NCBI RefSeq assembly: GCF_037038585.1
Contig: NC_092541.1
Location: 6,682,945-6,746,944, forward strand
From: Patagioenas fasciata
Taxonomy: Eukaryota; Chordata; Aves; Columbiformes; Columbidae
Length of the DNA stretch: 64,000 nt
Reading direction: 5' to 3'
Part shown: positions 46,890 to 56,491 of the stretch, in pieces
Position numbering within the stretch: the stretch's first letter is position 1
Layout of the letters: each line of letters opens with the position of its first letter
Position numbers and translations under genes: made by a program
The notes under the pieces: generated by a model
What the model was told of the DNA's origin: nothing
Seen by the model: the letters and a program-made list of their open reading frames with translations, nothing else
Database searches by the model: none

Positions 46890-47220
46890 GATACACGAAG
46901 GGAGCCGAAGGGACCCGAGGGGACCCGAAGGGACCCGAAGGGACCCGAACGCACCCGAAGGGACCCGAACGCACCCGAAGGGACCCGAACGCACCCGAAG
47001 GGACCCGAACGCACCCGAAGGGACCCGAGTGGGGCCCGAACGCACCCGAGGGGACCCGAAGGCACCCGAAGGCACCCGAAGGGACCCGAACGCACCCGAA
47101 GGGACCCGAACGCACCCGAAGGGACCCGAGTGGGACCCGAACACACCCGAAGGGACCCGAAGGGACCCGAGTGGGGCCCGCACTCACCCGAAGGGACCCG
47201 AAGGGACCCGAACACACTTA
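46890..47220. repeat. 20-bp CpG-rich minisatellite, right part
   Basis: The same GGGACCCGAACGCACCCGAA family continuing on the other side of the promoter-like island. It contains 10-bp GGGACCCGAA runs and GGGACCCGAGTGGGGCCCG variants at 47014 and 47167. Confidence 0.93.
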
Positions 47221-47294
47221 GGGGGCTCCATGAGTCACTTATGGGTCACTATGGGGCACTCCTGGGTCCCTAAGGGGGAAATTATGGGGGTCTA

Positions 47295-47445
47295 TGGGGA
47301 GTTCAGGAGGGACCCAGGAGTACCCCAAGGGACCCAGGAGTGCCCCAAAGGACCCAGGAGTTCAGGAGGGACCCAGGAGTGCCCCAAAGGACCCAGGAGT
47401 TCAGGAGGGACCCAGGAGTGCCCCAAAGGACCCAGGAGTACCCAA
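47295..47445. repeat. GGACCCAGGAGT short tandem repeat
   Basis: Blocks of GGACCCAGGAGTGCCCCAAA and GGACCCAGGAGTTCAGGAGG alternate with 39-59 bp spacing, about 2.5 copies. A single diverged copy sits at 5845-5890, just before satellite block 1. Confidence 0.85.
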
Positions 47446-47500
47446 ATGTGTTGTGTTTTGTTTTTTCTCTCTTGTTTATGTCCTCTTTTACCTGAAATGG
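47446..47500 (+). repeat. Short dispersed module shared with 53.1 kb
   Basis: TGTGTTGTGTTTTGTTTTTT followed by CTCTCTTGTTTATGTCCTC and TTTTACCTGAAATGG. The reverse complement of a close variant lies at about 53115-53170. In both places it borders a tandem array. Its identity is unknown; it may be a transposon fragment. Confidence 0.7.
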
Positions 47501-48315
47501 GACAATGGGGGCAATGGGGGGCAATGGGGTCAATGGGGGGGCAATGGGGTCAGTGGGGGGCAATGGGGTCAGTGGGGGGCAATGGGGGACAATGGGGGAC
47601 AATGGGGGCAGTGGGTACAATGGGGGCAATGGGGGGCAATGGGGGCAATGGGGGGCAATGGGGGGCAATGGGGGCAGTGGGGGGCAATGGGGGGCAATGG
47701 GACAATGGGGGGCAATGGGGTCAATGGGGGCAATGGGAGTCAATGCGGTCAATGGGTCAATGGGTCAATGGGGGCAATGGGAGTCAATGGGGGGCAATGG
47801 GGATCAATGGGTCAACGGGGTCAATGGGGGTCAATGGGGGTCAATGGGGGTCAATGGGGGCAATGGGGGCAATGGGGATCAATGGGGGGCAATGGGGGGC
47901 AATGGGGATCAATGGGGATCAATGGGGATCAATGGGGGGCAATGGGGGGTCAATGAAGTCAATGACTCAATGACTCAATGGGGGTCAATGGGGATCAATG
48001 GGTCAATGGGGTCAGTGGGGTCAATGGGTCAATGGGAGTCAATGGGGTCAATGGGGGTCAATGGGGTCAATGGGGATCAATGGGTCAATGGGAGTCAATG
48101 GGGTCAATGGGTCAATGGGGTCAATGGGGATCAATGGGTCAATGGGGTCAATGGGTCAATAGGGATCAATGGGGGGCAATGGGGATCAATGGGTCAATGG
48201 GGTCAATGGGGTCAATGGGTCAATGGGGGTCAATCGGTCAATGGGGATCAATGGGGGTCAATGGGGTCAGTCAATGGGGTCAATGGGGTCAATGGGAGTC
48301 AATGGGGTCAATGGG
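47501..48315 (+). repeat. GGGGTCAAT / GGGGGCAAT short-unit array
   Basis: About 85-90 units of 7-10 bp (GGGGGCAAT, GGGGTCAAT, GGGATCAAT, GGGTCAAT). The left half is rich in GGGGGCAAT and the right half in GGGGTCAAT and GGGTCAAT. G-runs occur every 8-10 bases on one strand. Short ORF-like frames (Met-Gly-Asn-Gly) are by-products. Confidence 0.96.
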
Positions 48316-48352
48316 TCCCAGGGTCGCATTCCCGCTGTCCCTGTCCCCGCTG

Positions 48353-48452
48353 TCCCAGGGCTCAGTGCTCACTCCTCATTGGTTCCTGGCCTTTTGCATT
48401 CATTAATATTCGGTTAATTATTCGTTAAGGTTTTCTTGCCATAGTTGAGCCC
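48353..48452 (+). repeat. Dispersed ~95-bp array-edge module, copy 2
   Basis: A diverged copy of the module at 7161-7260: CATTGGTTCCTGGCCTTTTG, an AT-rich middle (AATATTCGGTTAATTATTCG) and TTTTCTTGCCATAGTTGAGC. It follows the end of the GGGGTCAAT array, as copy 1 follows the end of a satellite block. It is not followed by the 0.7 kb unique part seen in the other two copies. Confidence 0.85.
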
Positions 48453-48484
48453 AGCAGGAACCCCCGGGGTCCTAAAACCCTCCC

Positions 48485-49697
48485 TCTCTATGGGTCCCTA
48501 TGGGGCTCTATGGGTCCCTATGGAGCTCTATGGGTCCCTATGGGTCCCTATGGAGCTCTCTAGGTCCCTATGGGGTTCCATGGGGCTCTGTGGTTTCCTA
48601 TGGGCCTCTATGGGGCTCTATGGGTCCCTATGGGTCCCTATGGGTCCTTATGGGTCTTAATGGGTCTCTATGGGGCTCCTTGGGTCTCTATGGGTCCCTA
48701 TGGGTCTCTACGGGTCCCTATGGGTCTCTATGGGTCTCTACAGGCTCTATGGGTCCCTATGGGGCTCCTTGATGCTCTATGGGTCTCTATGGAACCCCCA
48801 GGGTCCTAAAACCCTCCCTCTCTATGGGTCCCTTTGGGTCTCTATGGGTCCCTATGGGTCTCTATGGGGTTCCATGGGGCTCTGTGGCTCCCTATGGGCC
48901 TCTATGGTCTCTATGGGTCCCTATGGGGTCCTACGGAGCTCTATGGGTCCCTATGGGTCTCTACAGGCTCTACGGTCCCTATGGGTCTCTATGGGGTTCC
49001 ATGGGGCTCTGTGGCTCCCTATGGGCCTCTATGGTCTCTATGGGTCCCTATGGGGTCCTACGGAGCTCTATGGGTCCCTATGGGTCTCTACAGGCTCTAC
49101 GGTCCCTATGGGTCTCTATGGGGTTCCATGGGGCTCTGTGGCTCCCTATGGGCCTCTATGGTCTCTATGGGTCCCTCTGGGGTCCTATGGAGCTCTATGG
49201 GTCCCTATGGGTCTCTACAGGCTCTACGGTCCCTATGGGTCCCTATGGGTCTCTATGGTCTCTATGGGTCCCTATGGGTCCCTTTGGGTCTCTATGGGTC
49301 CCTATGGGGTTCCATGGGGCTCTGTGGCTCCCTATGGGCCTCTATGGTCTCTATGGGTCCCTATGGGGTCCTATGGAGCTCTATGGGTCCCTATGGGTCT
49401 CTACAGGCTCTACGGTCCCTATGGGTCCCTATGGGTCTCTATGGTCTCTATGGGTCCCTATGGGTCCCTTTGGGTCTCTATGGGTCCCTATGGGGTTCCA
49501 TGGGGCTCTGCGGCTCCCTATGGGCCTCTATGGTCTCTATGGGTCCCTATGGGGTCCTATGGAGCTCTATGGGTCTCTATGGGTCCCTATGGGTCTCTAC
49601 AGGCTTTACGGTCCCTATGGGTCTCTATGGGGTTCCATGGGGCTCTGTGGCTCCCTATGGGCCTCTATGGTCTCTATGGGTCCCTATGGGGTCCTAT
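48485..49697 (+). repeat. 10-bp CTATGGGTCC array with higher-order repeat
   Basis: Decamers CTATGGGTCC, CTATGGGTCT and CTATGGGGCT repeat with few indels. A higher-order unit is marked by GGGCCTCTATGGTCTCTATG at 48896, 49023, 49150, 49336, 49522 and 49659, so spacings are 127, 127, 186, 186 and 137 bp. The 186-bp form carries six extra decamers. Similar decamer arrays are, from memory, common on avian microchromosomes. Confidence 0.95.
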
Positions 49698-49769
49698 GGA
49701 GGTGGGTGCTTTTTTCCAACCAAAGTGATTAATGAGTTTTTAGGGTTTATCCCAAATGATGGGAACCCC

Positions 49770-49887
49770 CGGTTCCTTCCTTCCTTCCTTCCTTCCTTCC
49801 TTCCTTCCTTCCTTCCTTCCTTCCTTCCTTCCTTCCTTCCTTCCCTCCTTCCTTCCTTACTTCCTTCCCTCCTTCCTTCCCTCCTTG
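49770..49887 (+). repeat. (TTCC)n microsatellite
   Basis: About 29 tetranucleotide copies, interrupted by TCCC and TTAC in the last third. Confidence 0.98.
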
Positions 49888-49889
49888 CC

Positions 49890-50235
49890 CTCTCATAACC
49901 GCACGCGAGCCCCGATGCTGAGGGCCCTTGAGCTCCTCCTCGCCTTTGAAAACAACATGGACGACCTCACCTTGTTGATGATGGGGATCTTCTGGAGCAG
50001 GCCAGGGATCCTCTGGAGATCCTCGCAACGTGGTGCTTTCCTTTGAGCCCACGACTTCTCTGCCTGGGGCCTCTTCCCATTGGACGCTCTTGGAGGAGCC
50101 ACTGAGTTTTTGGAGCTCGCCACCTCTTTTGGATGAAGCTGGAGCAGCTGGGGATGGGCCTGGGATGCTGGGCAGGAAGAGCCAGGGCCGGTGCTGGACC
50201 CTCCCCAGCCCATTTCTCTCTGTTCGCTCCTCCAG
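49890..50235. other. Unique segment upstream of the acidic candidate exon
   Basis: No tandem period. A minus-strand frame continues from the acidic repeat region to about 49893, and plus-strand frames are short. It could be intron plus part of a neighbouring exon of the gene containing the acidic stretch. Nothing recognised. Confidence 0.35.
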
Positions 50236-50397
50236 AATCCTCTGAATCTGATGGCGAAGATGACGAAGATGACGAAGATGACGAAGATGACGAAGATGAC
50301 GAAGATGATGAAGATGACGAGCGTGTCCCCACGCGGGAAGACATCAAGAAGCTGATGGAAAGCAAGAAGAAGCAGCAGTCGCTCCAGGAGAGCTTTG
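50236..50397 (+). CDS. Candidate internal exon encoding an acidic Glu-Asp-Asp stretch
   Basis: A good acceptor (CTCTCTGTTCGCTCCTCCAG) ends at 50235. The following frame reads ESSESDG, then about seven EDD triplets from a nearly perfect 9-bp GAAGATGAC repeat, then ERVPTREDIKKLMESKKK and QQSLQESFG. The basic, helical part after the acidic run looks like real nuclear-protein sequence, with an acidic tract preceding a Lys-rich helix as in many chromatin or nucleolar proteins. No donor is visible where the similarity to protein ends (about 50397), and a 55-bp minisatellite begins there, so the exon may be truncated or the copy a pseudogene. The gene is not recognised. The surrounding inverted repeats and satellite suggest a fragment. 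Confidence 0.4.
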
Positions 50398-50540
50398 GAT
50401 ACCCCAGACCACCCCTTGTGCTTCGGATGCCCACACCACCCCTTGTGTTTTGGATACCCCAGACCACCCCTTGTGCTTCGGATGCCCACAGCACCCCTTG
50501 TGTTTTGGATACCCCAGACCACCCCTTTGGGGAAGACCCT
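50398..50540 (+). repeat. 55-bp minisatellite, about 2.5 copies
   Basis: Units begin with ATACCCCAGACCACCCC at 50399, 50454 and 50509. Each consists of two related 27-bp halves (CCACCCCTTGTGCTTCGGAT and CACCCCTTGTGTTTTGGAT). Confidence 0.92.
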
Positions 50541-50639
50541 CCGTATGCTGAGGTGTTGCGTCTCCTTCCTCTTCATCCTCTAAAAGGTGTTTGGTGAAGA
50601 GCAGAGCTGGAAGCGGGGGTTCCCATCATTTGGGATAAA

Positions 50640-50735
50640 CCCTAAAAACTCATTTTGGTTGGAAAAGACCCTCGAGGTCATGGAGGCCAAGCATAACCCA
50701 CCCCTGGCACTGACCCGTATCCCTGAGGACGGTGT
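50640..50735 (+). mobile_element. CR1-like retrotransposon tail fragment
   Basis: TTGGTTGGAAAAGACCCTCG, then GAGGTCATGGAGGCCAAGC and CCCCTGGCACTGACCC, match the remembered pattern of avian CR1 3' regions (GGTTGGAAAAGACC, then a TCATxGAGTCCAA block). Only about 100 bp remain and no reverse transcriptase is nearby. It ends at the start of satellite block 6. Confidence 0.55.
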
Positions 50736-50739
50736 TTTG

Positions 50740-51311
50740 TGACACCATGGGGACCCCGCCTTGTCCCCAGAGCCCATTGTGACATCCTGGGGACCCCCTT
50801 TGTCCCCAGGGCCCATTGGACGTCCCATGACTCCCCCTTGTCCCCAGGGCCCATTGTGACATCCAGAGGACCCCGCTTTCTCCCCTGGGCGCATTGTGAC
50901 TTCCTAGGACCCCCCATTGTCCCCAGGGATCATTGGGACACCGTGGGGACCCCCTTTGTCCCCAGGGCCCATTGTGATATTCGGGGGACCCCCTTGTCCC
51001 CAGGGCCCATTGTGACATCCCAGGACCCCCCATTGTCCCCAGAGCCCATTGTGACATCCTAGGGACCCCCTTTGTCCCCAGGGCCCATTTTCGCACCATG
51101 GGGACCCCCTTTGTTACTGGGTCCCAATGTGACATTCCAGGACCTTACTTTGTCCCCAGGGCCCATTGTGACACCATCGGGACCCCCATTTGTCCCCAGG
51201 GCCCATTGTGACATTCAGAGGACCCCTCTTTGTCCCCAGGGCCCATTGTGAATTCCCAGGGCCCCATGTTGTCCCCAGGGCCCATTGTGACATCCTGGGG
51301 ACCCCCTTTGT
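50740..51311 (-). repeat. 41-bp-type satellite block 6 (minus orientation)
   Basis: About 14 units in minus orientation. Variant order matches the beginning of block 2 in reverse complement with several units deleted, so this block belongs to the inverted duplication with 7.16-9.24 kb. Confidence 0.94.
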
Positions 51312-51335
51312 CCCTGTCGAGGGTTAAGATTCCTA

Positions 51336-51775
51336 ACCCCAACTCCTAACCCCAACTCCTAACCCAGACCATAACGCTAATCCTAATCCTAAACCTAAGC
51401 CTAATTCCTAACCCTAAACCCAATCCTAACCCAATCCCTTAACCCTAACCCAATCTCTTAACCCTTATCCCAATCCCTTAACCCTAACCCAAACTCCTAA
51501 CTCTAAGCCTAAGCCCAACCCAGACGCCTAAGCCCAACCCAGACGCCTAAGCCAAACTCCTAACACTAAGCCTAACCCTAACGGAAACTCCTAACCCTAA
51601 CCCAAACTCCTAGCCTTAAGACTAACCCTAAATCCTAACTCAAACTCCTAACCCTAAGTCTAAGCCTAAACCAAACTCCTAAGCTTAAGACTAAGCCTAA
51701 CCCAAACTCCTAAGCCTAACCCTAACCCAAACTCCAAAACCTAAGCCTAACCCTAACCCAAACCCAAACTCAGTG
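51336..51775 (-). repeat. Decayed telomere-like array, inverted copy
   Basis: CCCTAACCCAAACTCCTAAC-type units, the complement of the array at 7966-8440. One unit near 51525-51550 (CCCAGACGCCTAAGCC) is duplicated relative to the left copy. Confidence 0.85.
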
Positions 51776-52484
51776 GCCACTAAGCAGGCCTGGAGCTGTC
51801 AGGAGAAAGGACTCCCTGGAGCTCACCCAGCTCTAAACTCAGCCCCAACCTGCTGCTGCCTCGGCAGCCGGCACTGCGGGCGGCGCAGAGATGGAGCAGT
51901 TGGCAAAGAGCTTTGCAAGGCAGAGCCCTCTGGGGCACAGCACTGAGCTGGACCCACTTCCCCTCTGCGTGACCGAGCGTCAGCCAAGAAAGCAGCAAGC
52001 GAAATTTCACAGGAACGGAAAATTAACATGGAAACGCTCATTTGTTCCCAGGTCGTACCTGTGGGATCGCCCCGAGGCTCACGGACACACTCAGGTGAAG
52101 CAGTCAAGTAGCCGCTGCCTACAGGGACGGCTGGAATCGAGCAGAAAGGAAAAGCGTTTCCATTTCACGTTGTGAAATGACCTGCAGCGCCTGGACGGGG
52201 GTCAGGCAACAACACGGGACCCAGACGCATGCTGAAATTGCCAAAGCTGCAGAGGGGCTGCAGACCCCTTGTCTGGGACCTGGCAGCTTCCAAACTACTG
52301 TGTCCAGGCCACATGCAACACCCCTCAAGGACCAGATGGACCAACACGGGGCCTCTCAGGGCCTTCTGACCAGGAGACCTCTCACACACACAAAAGGAAA
52401 CCCACACTAACGTGGGAGCATGGAGCACCAGGGCAAAAAATGATCATCCATGTTTCTCCTAAATCAGAGCCTGCTGGCTACTGC

Positions 52485-52577
52485 AAGGCTCAACTATTGC
52501 AAGAAAACGTTCACAAATAATAAACCAAATACTAACAAACGCAAAAGGCCAGTAACCAATGAACACTGAACACTTAC
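52485..52577 (-). repeat. Dispersed ~95-bp array-edge module, copy 3
   Basis: Reverse complement of 7161-7260, nearly identical because it lies within the inverted duplication. Confidence 0.9.
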
Positions 52578-53160
52578 CCCTGCGATTCCCCTCAGGCTCA
52601 GGAACAGGATTACACCAAGAGGCTTGATCAGCATGGACTGCAGGAACCAAACAGGGAGTCAAACACGGGTGGGGAGCTTCCATGGCACGTTGTGATCTCC
52701 TGCTTCCTCAGTCACCCGCTGTGATGGGAGAGGGTGAGATAATGACACGAGACACATACAGAGGTGTGTGTTCCCACAGCTAGAAACAGAGCACGGGTGA
52801 CCTTTTTGCTGAGACCTAGCAGGTTTTCAGGCAAATTGAACATTCATGACTTGTCTGTGTAATACCACCAAGGCACAAAAAGCTTTTGGAAAGCCTCTGA
52901 GAGGATCTTGGGTACAATCACACACGAATAACCTATTAAAACACGAGTGTTTATTCGCTCAAGCAGACAGACAGTGACAACTCACCTCTGGGACAGCCCA
53001 AGGCTCCTAACCAGGACCCAGCTGAGAAGCTCGATCAACTCTGCCAAGGCCATGTCCTGGAGTCAAGCACAGATCAGAGAGGTTTCCAGGCTCACCGAGC
53101 AACACTCCTGCATTCCAGGTAAAAGAGGACATAGACAAGAGAGAAAAAACAAAACACAAC
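52578..53160. other. Unique segment, no gene recognised
   Basis: No tandem period. Possible splice-like strings occur on the minus strand but no supported exon. It ends at the short module shared with 47.45 kb (about 53115-53170). Confidence 0.4.
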
Positions 53161-53164
53161 ACAA

Positions 53165-53760
53165 CATATTTAGGACAACAGTGCCCATATCTTGCAGAAA
53201 AATAGCTGTATTTGGGGAAAAAACTGGCAAAACGACAAAATATTCCAAATATTTGGGGGCTAAATTGGTCAACACAGGCAAAACAATCTGAGTATTTGGG
53301 CAAAAAGTGGCCCAAAGAGGCAAAAACATCCACACTTGGGTGCAAAGCTGTCGGCAAACATGAAAACATCCCATATTTGGGATCACAGTGCCCATATCAG
53401 GGGAAAAAATGGGCAAAAGCACCTGAGTATATCGGGTCAAGAGAGGCAGAAAAAACCAAAGCACCACTAGATTTGAGCAAAACTGGCCAAAAAGGGGTAT
53501 AACATCCCCAGATTCAGGGTGAAACTGGACCAAAGAGTCGAAGTATGCCCAGATTTGGGTAAAAAAATGGCCAAAAATGGCCCAAACACCCCCAGATTTG
53601 GGTATAAACAAAACTGGAAAACCAAAGAACTCCCAGATATAGGCAGAAACGATCCCAAAGGGCACAAATGTGCCCAGGTTTAGCTCTAAAGTGGCCCAAA
53701 GTGCCAAAGCAATCCCAGCTTTGATTTGCAACGGGCCCAAAGGCTCAAAGCGCGCCCTGG
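53165..53760. repeat. Decayed ~53-bp tandem repeat
   Basis: Around ten diverged units are recognisable by recurring CCCAGATTTGGG / CCACACTTGGG / CCCATATTTGGG blocks followed by (A)n-TGGCCAAA or GTGGCCCAAAG. A 375-codon minus-strand frame crosses it, showing repeated Pro-(Asn/Lys)-(Leu/Ser)-Gly and Phe-Gly-Pro/Phe-Ala motifs that reflect the repeat. Age is clearly greater than that of the satellite blocks. Confidence 0.75.
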
Positions 53761-54052
53761 GATGGGGCCGTGTGGCACGAGGCTGGGGGGCAGGGAGGGC
53801 CCCACAGGGACTCAGTGCTGGTTTCTGCCCTGTGCCAGCACTCCCAGCCCCTGCTTGCCCAGAACCTGCCCCTGAAGCAGCCGCAGCCCCTCTCCCCTCC
53901 CTGCGGGTGTCTGCCCCCTGCCCACACCCTGGTGCTGCCTGGCTCGCCCTGCCCGGCCCAGCCCGGCTGCTCTCCCGGCCCCAGCCCCAGCCCTGGCCCC
54001 ACTGCTGCCCTGCTGAGCTGCTCGGGGCTGGGTGCTGCCCCTGCTCGCCCAC

Positions 54053-54133
54053 CTGCTCCCTGCGCTCGGCTGGAGCAGCCTGGGCGTCCCGGGCTGGCAG
54101 GGACACCAGGAGGAGGAACAGGGTGAGGACCAT
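54053..54133 (-). CDS. Candidate signal-peptide first exon
   Basis: On the minus strand an ATG at 54133-54131 with a strong Kozak (GGGGGCCATGG) opens MVLTLFLLLVSLPARDAQA, a textbook signal peptide: short n-region, Leu/Val h-region and an Ala-x-Ala cleavage site. APAERREQ follows. A donor (GAGCAG|GTGGGC) then closes an 81-nt exon in phase 0. If the donor is not used, the frame stays open into a Gly/Pro/Ala-rich stretch down to about 53750, which looks intronic. An acceptor-like GTCTTGGCAG lies about 40 bp upstream, so the 5'UTR may be spliced. A secreted or membrane protein is implied; family unknown. Confidence 0.45.
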
Positions 54134-54179
54134 GGCCCCCACGCTCGCCCCATGATGCTGCTGCTGCCAAGACACAGCA

Positions 54180-55045
54180 CAGCACGTCACCGAGGGGCTC
54201 TGACCTCACAGTCACATTGGAATCACCACATCTGCACACTGCTGCATGGCCTTGTGCTACACCAGCATGGAAGGAACAGAAGTGGAGAAGGGGGCACCTA
54301 TTTTGGGAGGCAGCTCTGCCTGTGGGAGTGCACAGGCTCTCACTTCTTGCTTCCCAGAAATCAATCAATCAATCAATCCCAAAAGCTACATATTAATAGT
54401 AAATTTAAATAAAAAAAGCCAACTTCAAGGGTCTTTACTTGTAGCTATATTTGTCAGGCAGCTCTCTGGGAAGAAACCAGCTTTTCCTGCTAGTTTGACC
54501 ACAGCTTCAACGCCTTTAAAGCCACCGCTTCTGAGCTCTGCTGCTCCAACACAGCCTCACAGCCCAGCAAAATCATAGTGCAGGCAGAAAGCTTCACCAT
54601 ACAGAGATGGAGACAGTCAGGAATACGTTCCTCTCAAAAGCAGACACTGCAAGCCACTCTTCCTCTTGCTTACCAAATTCAGACAGCGTTAGAAAACAAC
54701 AACAACAAGGAAGCGAGATTCTTCTTTTATGCACCCCATTGTATGGACCATTCAACATCAAGTCCAACCGAAGTCTGAACCTCCGAATGAGAAATGCCAT
54801 CTTCAAATTTCTAGGAAAATGAAGGGCTTTGAAGTGGCAAGACCATAAAATGTTCATTAAAGCAGTGCCATGCAAGTCCGCACCCCTGATCACAGACCAC
54901 CTGCCCTGGTACCAAAGGCAGTGATGTTCTCAGCTGACATCTGGAAAGCAGCACAAAGTCTCATGTTCTCCAGTGCCAAACATGTAGTTTGGAACTGAAA
55001 CAGGGCAGTAAACCATCTCCAGTCAGTCTGTTTTCATTCGAGTAC
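54180..55045. other. Unique segment, no gene recognised
   Basis: It contains a short (ATCA)n tract near 54362 and an ACAACAACAACAAG tract near 54697. A 99-codon minus frame (54893-54594) has no recognised domain. It may be intron or 5' flank of the 54.13-kb exon. Confidence 0.4.
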
Positions 55046-55364
55046 ATCAGGACAAGCTCAGTTCACGTTCACCAGGAATCACAGCAGGTCCCACCCGTCC
55101 CTGCAGACCCCAACACCGCTCCTGTGCAGGGTCCCCAGGAGCAGTAAGCACAGAACAAGAAACCTCCCTTCCAAAGAAGGCCCACAGCTGCTCTTCCAAC
55201 GAGCTGCATAAGCAGCAGCTGAGAACAACCTCTGCTGTAGCTGCACCAGGCTCTGCTGTCTGCAGAAGGAGAGCAGCTCCTAAATGATCCCCAGCCCTAC
55301 AGACACAGCCCAGGGCAGTGATGAGGAACCACCAGAGTGCAGGGACACCTGGCCATTCAGTTGA

Positions 55365-56345
55365 AGCTGCTGGGGAGAAGGACAGAGGACTAGCAAGAGA
55401 CAAATCAGACAAGAGAGAAGACAGAGGAGCTGAGAGAGAAACAAACACACAGGGAAAAGGACGGAGAGATGAAGGCAAAAAGGGACAATGAGCTGGGATG
55501 AGACAGGGAGGAAGAACCAGCAGGGCTGATGAGCAGGACAGAGGGATGGGGAGGGGGGAGGAGGAGAAGCAGGAAGGGGCTGGAGAAAGACAGGGAGGGG
55601 GATGCACAGATGGAGAGACAAAAAGAAAGACAGGGAACAGAACAAAGGGAGTGAGAAATAAAGCAAAGTGGGGATCCAAATGAAGAGACTGGAAAGGGGA
55701 AACATGCAGCAAGGAGCTGGAGAAAGAGGAAAAGAGGGCTGAGCAGCAGGAAAGAGGAAGAGAAGACAACGAAAAGGCAGAGCCAGCTGGACAGGGGTGA
55801 TATAGCGAGAAGGGATGGCACTGGGAACAGGGATGGGAGACAGAAAGAAAACCAGGACAGAAAGACATCAAAAGGAATAGGAGCAGTAATCTGGACAGAG
55901 CTGGAGAAAGAAGCAGCCGGGAAAGGGAAGACAGGCAGAAAGACAGAAGGGGAGCAGGAGAGAGAAAGAACAATAAGGGTTGGGGGCAGGACAGAGATTG
56001 GGGAAAAAATCCTGGGGCGGGCAGCAAGATGGAGAGGGAGTAAAAAAGAAGAGGGGCAGGAATAGGTGCAGGGAGCAGGACAGAGGGATACAGTGAGAAA
56101 TGATGGGGCAGGGAGCAGGACACAGCAACAGAGCAGAATGGTGACAAAGAGAAACCAGGGATGATGAGAAGCACAGAGCAGCGGAGACAGAGAGGGAGAT
56201 ACGAGAAACCCTGCACAGAGGTGGAGACGGGTGGAGGAAACGGTGAGGAAGAAGCAGAGAGGGGCAGAGAGAGAAGAGATGAAGAGGGAGAAGGACACGG
56301 TAGGAAAGAGGAGGGAGCAGGGAGGGAGGGAGGGGAGCACAAAAC
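55365..56345. repeat. Degenerate purine-rich GGACAGAGGGAT region
   Basis: The plus strand is purine-biased with recurring AGCAGGACAGAG, GGGAGCAGGACA and GAGAAAGA strings at irregular 15-50 bp spacing. The minus strand therefore has frames of up to 500 codons rich in Ser, Leu, Pro and Phe. Low-complexity intron is the likely interpretation. Confidence 0.65.
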
Positions 56346-56378
56346 AGGATGAAATGAGCCCAAGGGCCCAGCACTCAC

Positions 56379-56491
56379 CACAGTTCCTGCTCTCTGCACT
56401 GCCAGGCAAGCTGTGCAGTTCAGGCACTTCTGTCTGCCTGTCTTTCCCTCCCCTCCTATTCTGTAGCTCCAGTCGTTTGTCCATCCCGCAC
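56379..56491 (-). CDS. Candidate internal exon, minus strand
   Basis: Acceptor GTGTTCTCTTAG ends at 56492; donor ACTGTG|GTGAGTG begins at 56378. One frame through it reads CGMDKRLELQNRRGGKDRQT and continues to SAESRNC with no stop. That frame does not follow directly in phase from the first exon at 56951-56847 with this acceptor; an upstream acceptor (GAGCTGTCAG, near 56517) would restore phase but is weak. Whether the two exons belong together is uncertain. Confidence 0.3.

Larger units (their letters stand above)
49700..50670. repeat. Region bounded by ~55-bp inverted repeats
   Basis: The left end (about 49710-49768) contains GAGTTTTTAGGGTTTATCCC and AAATGATGGGAACCCCCGG; the right end (about 50610-50665) contains its reverse complement, GGGTTCCCATCATTTGGG and ATAAACCCTAAAAACTC. 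Both are next to TTCCAACC/GGTTGGAA. Because the right end continues into a CR1-like tail, the inverted repeat may be two CR1 tails in opposite orientation and not terminal repeats of one transposon. Confidence 0.75.
51312..52577 (-). repeat. Inverted segmental duplication, right copy
   Basis: Near-identical reverse complement of 7161-8460: junction motif (51312-51335), telomere-like array, 0.7 kb unique part and array-edge module. Beyond 52577 the sequence is unrelated to anything in the left region, whereas the left copy is flanked there by satellite block 1. Confidence 0.93.

Noticed and set aside
45916-47973. 685-codon plus-strand frame (Pro-Glu-Gly-Thr-Arg repeats)
   Set aside because: It is generated by the 20-bp CpG-rich minisatellite and runs straight through a promoter-like island into the GGGGTCAAT array.
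49700-50670. Autonomous DNA transposon with terminal inverted repeats
   Set aside because: No transposase frame and no target-site duplication are visible, and one end continues as a CR1-like tail, which gives a simpler explanation.
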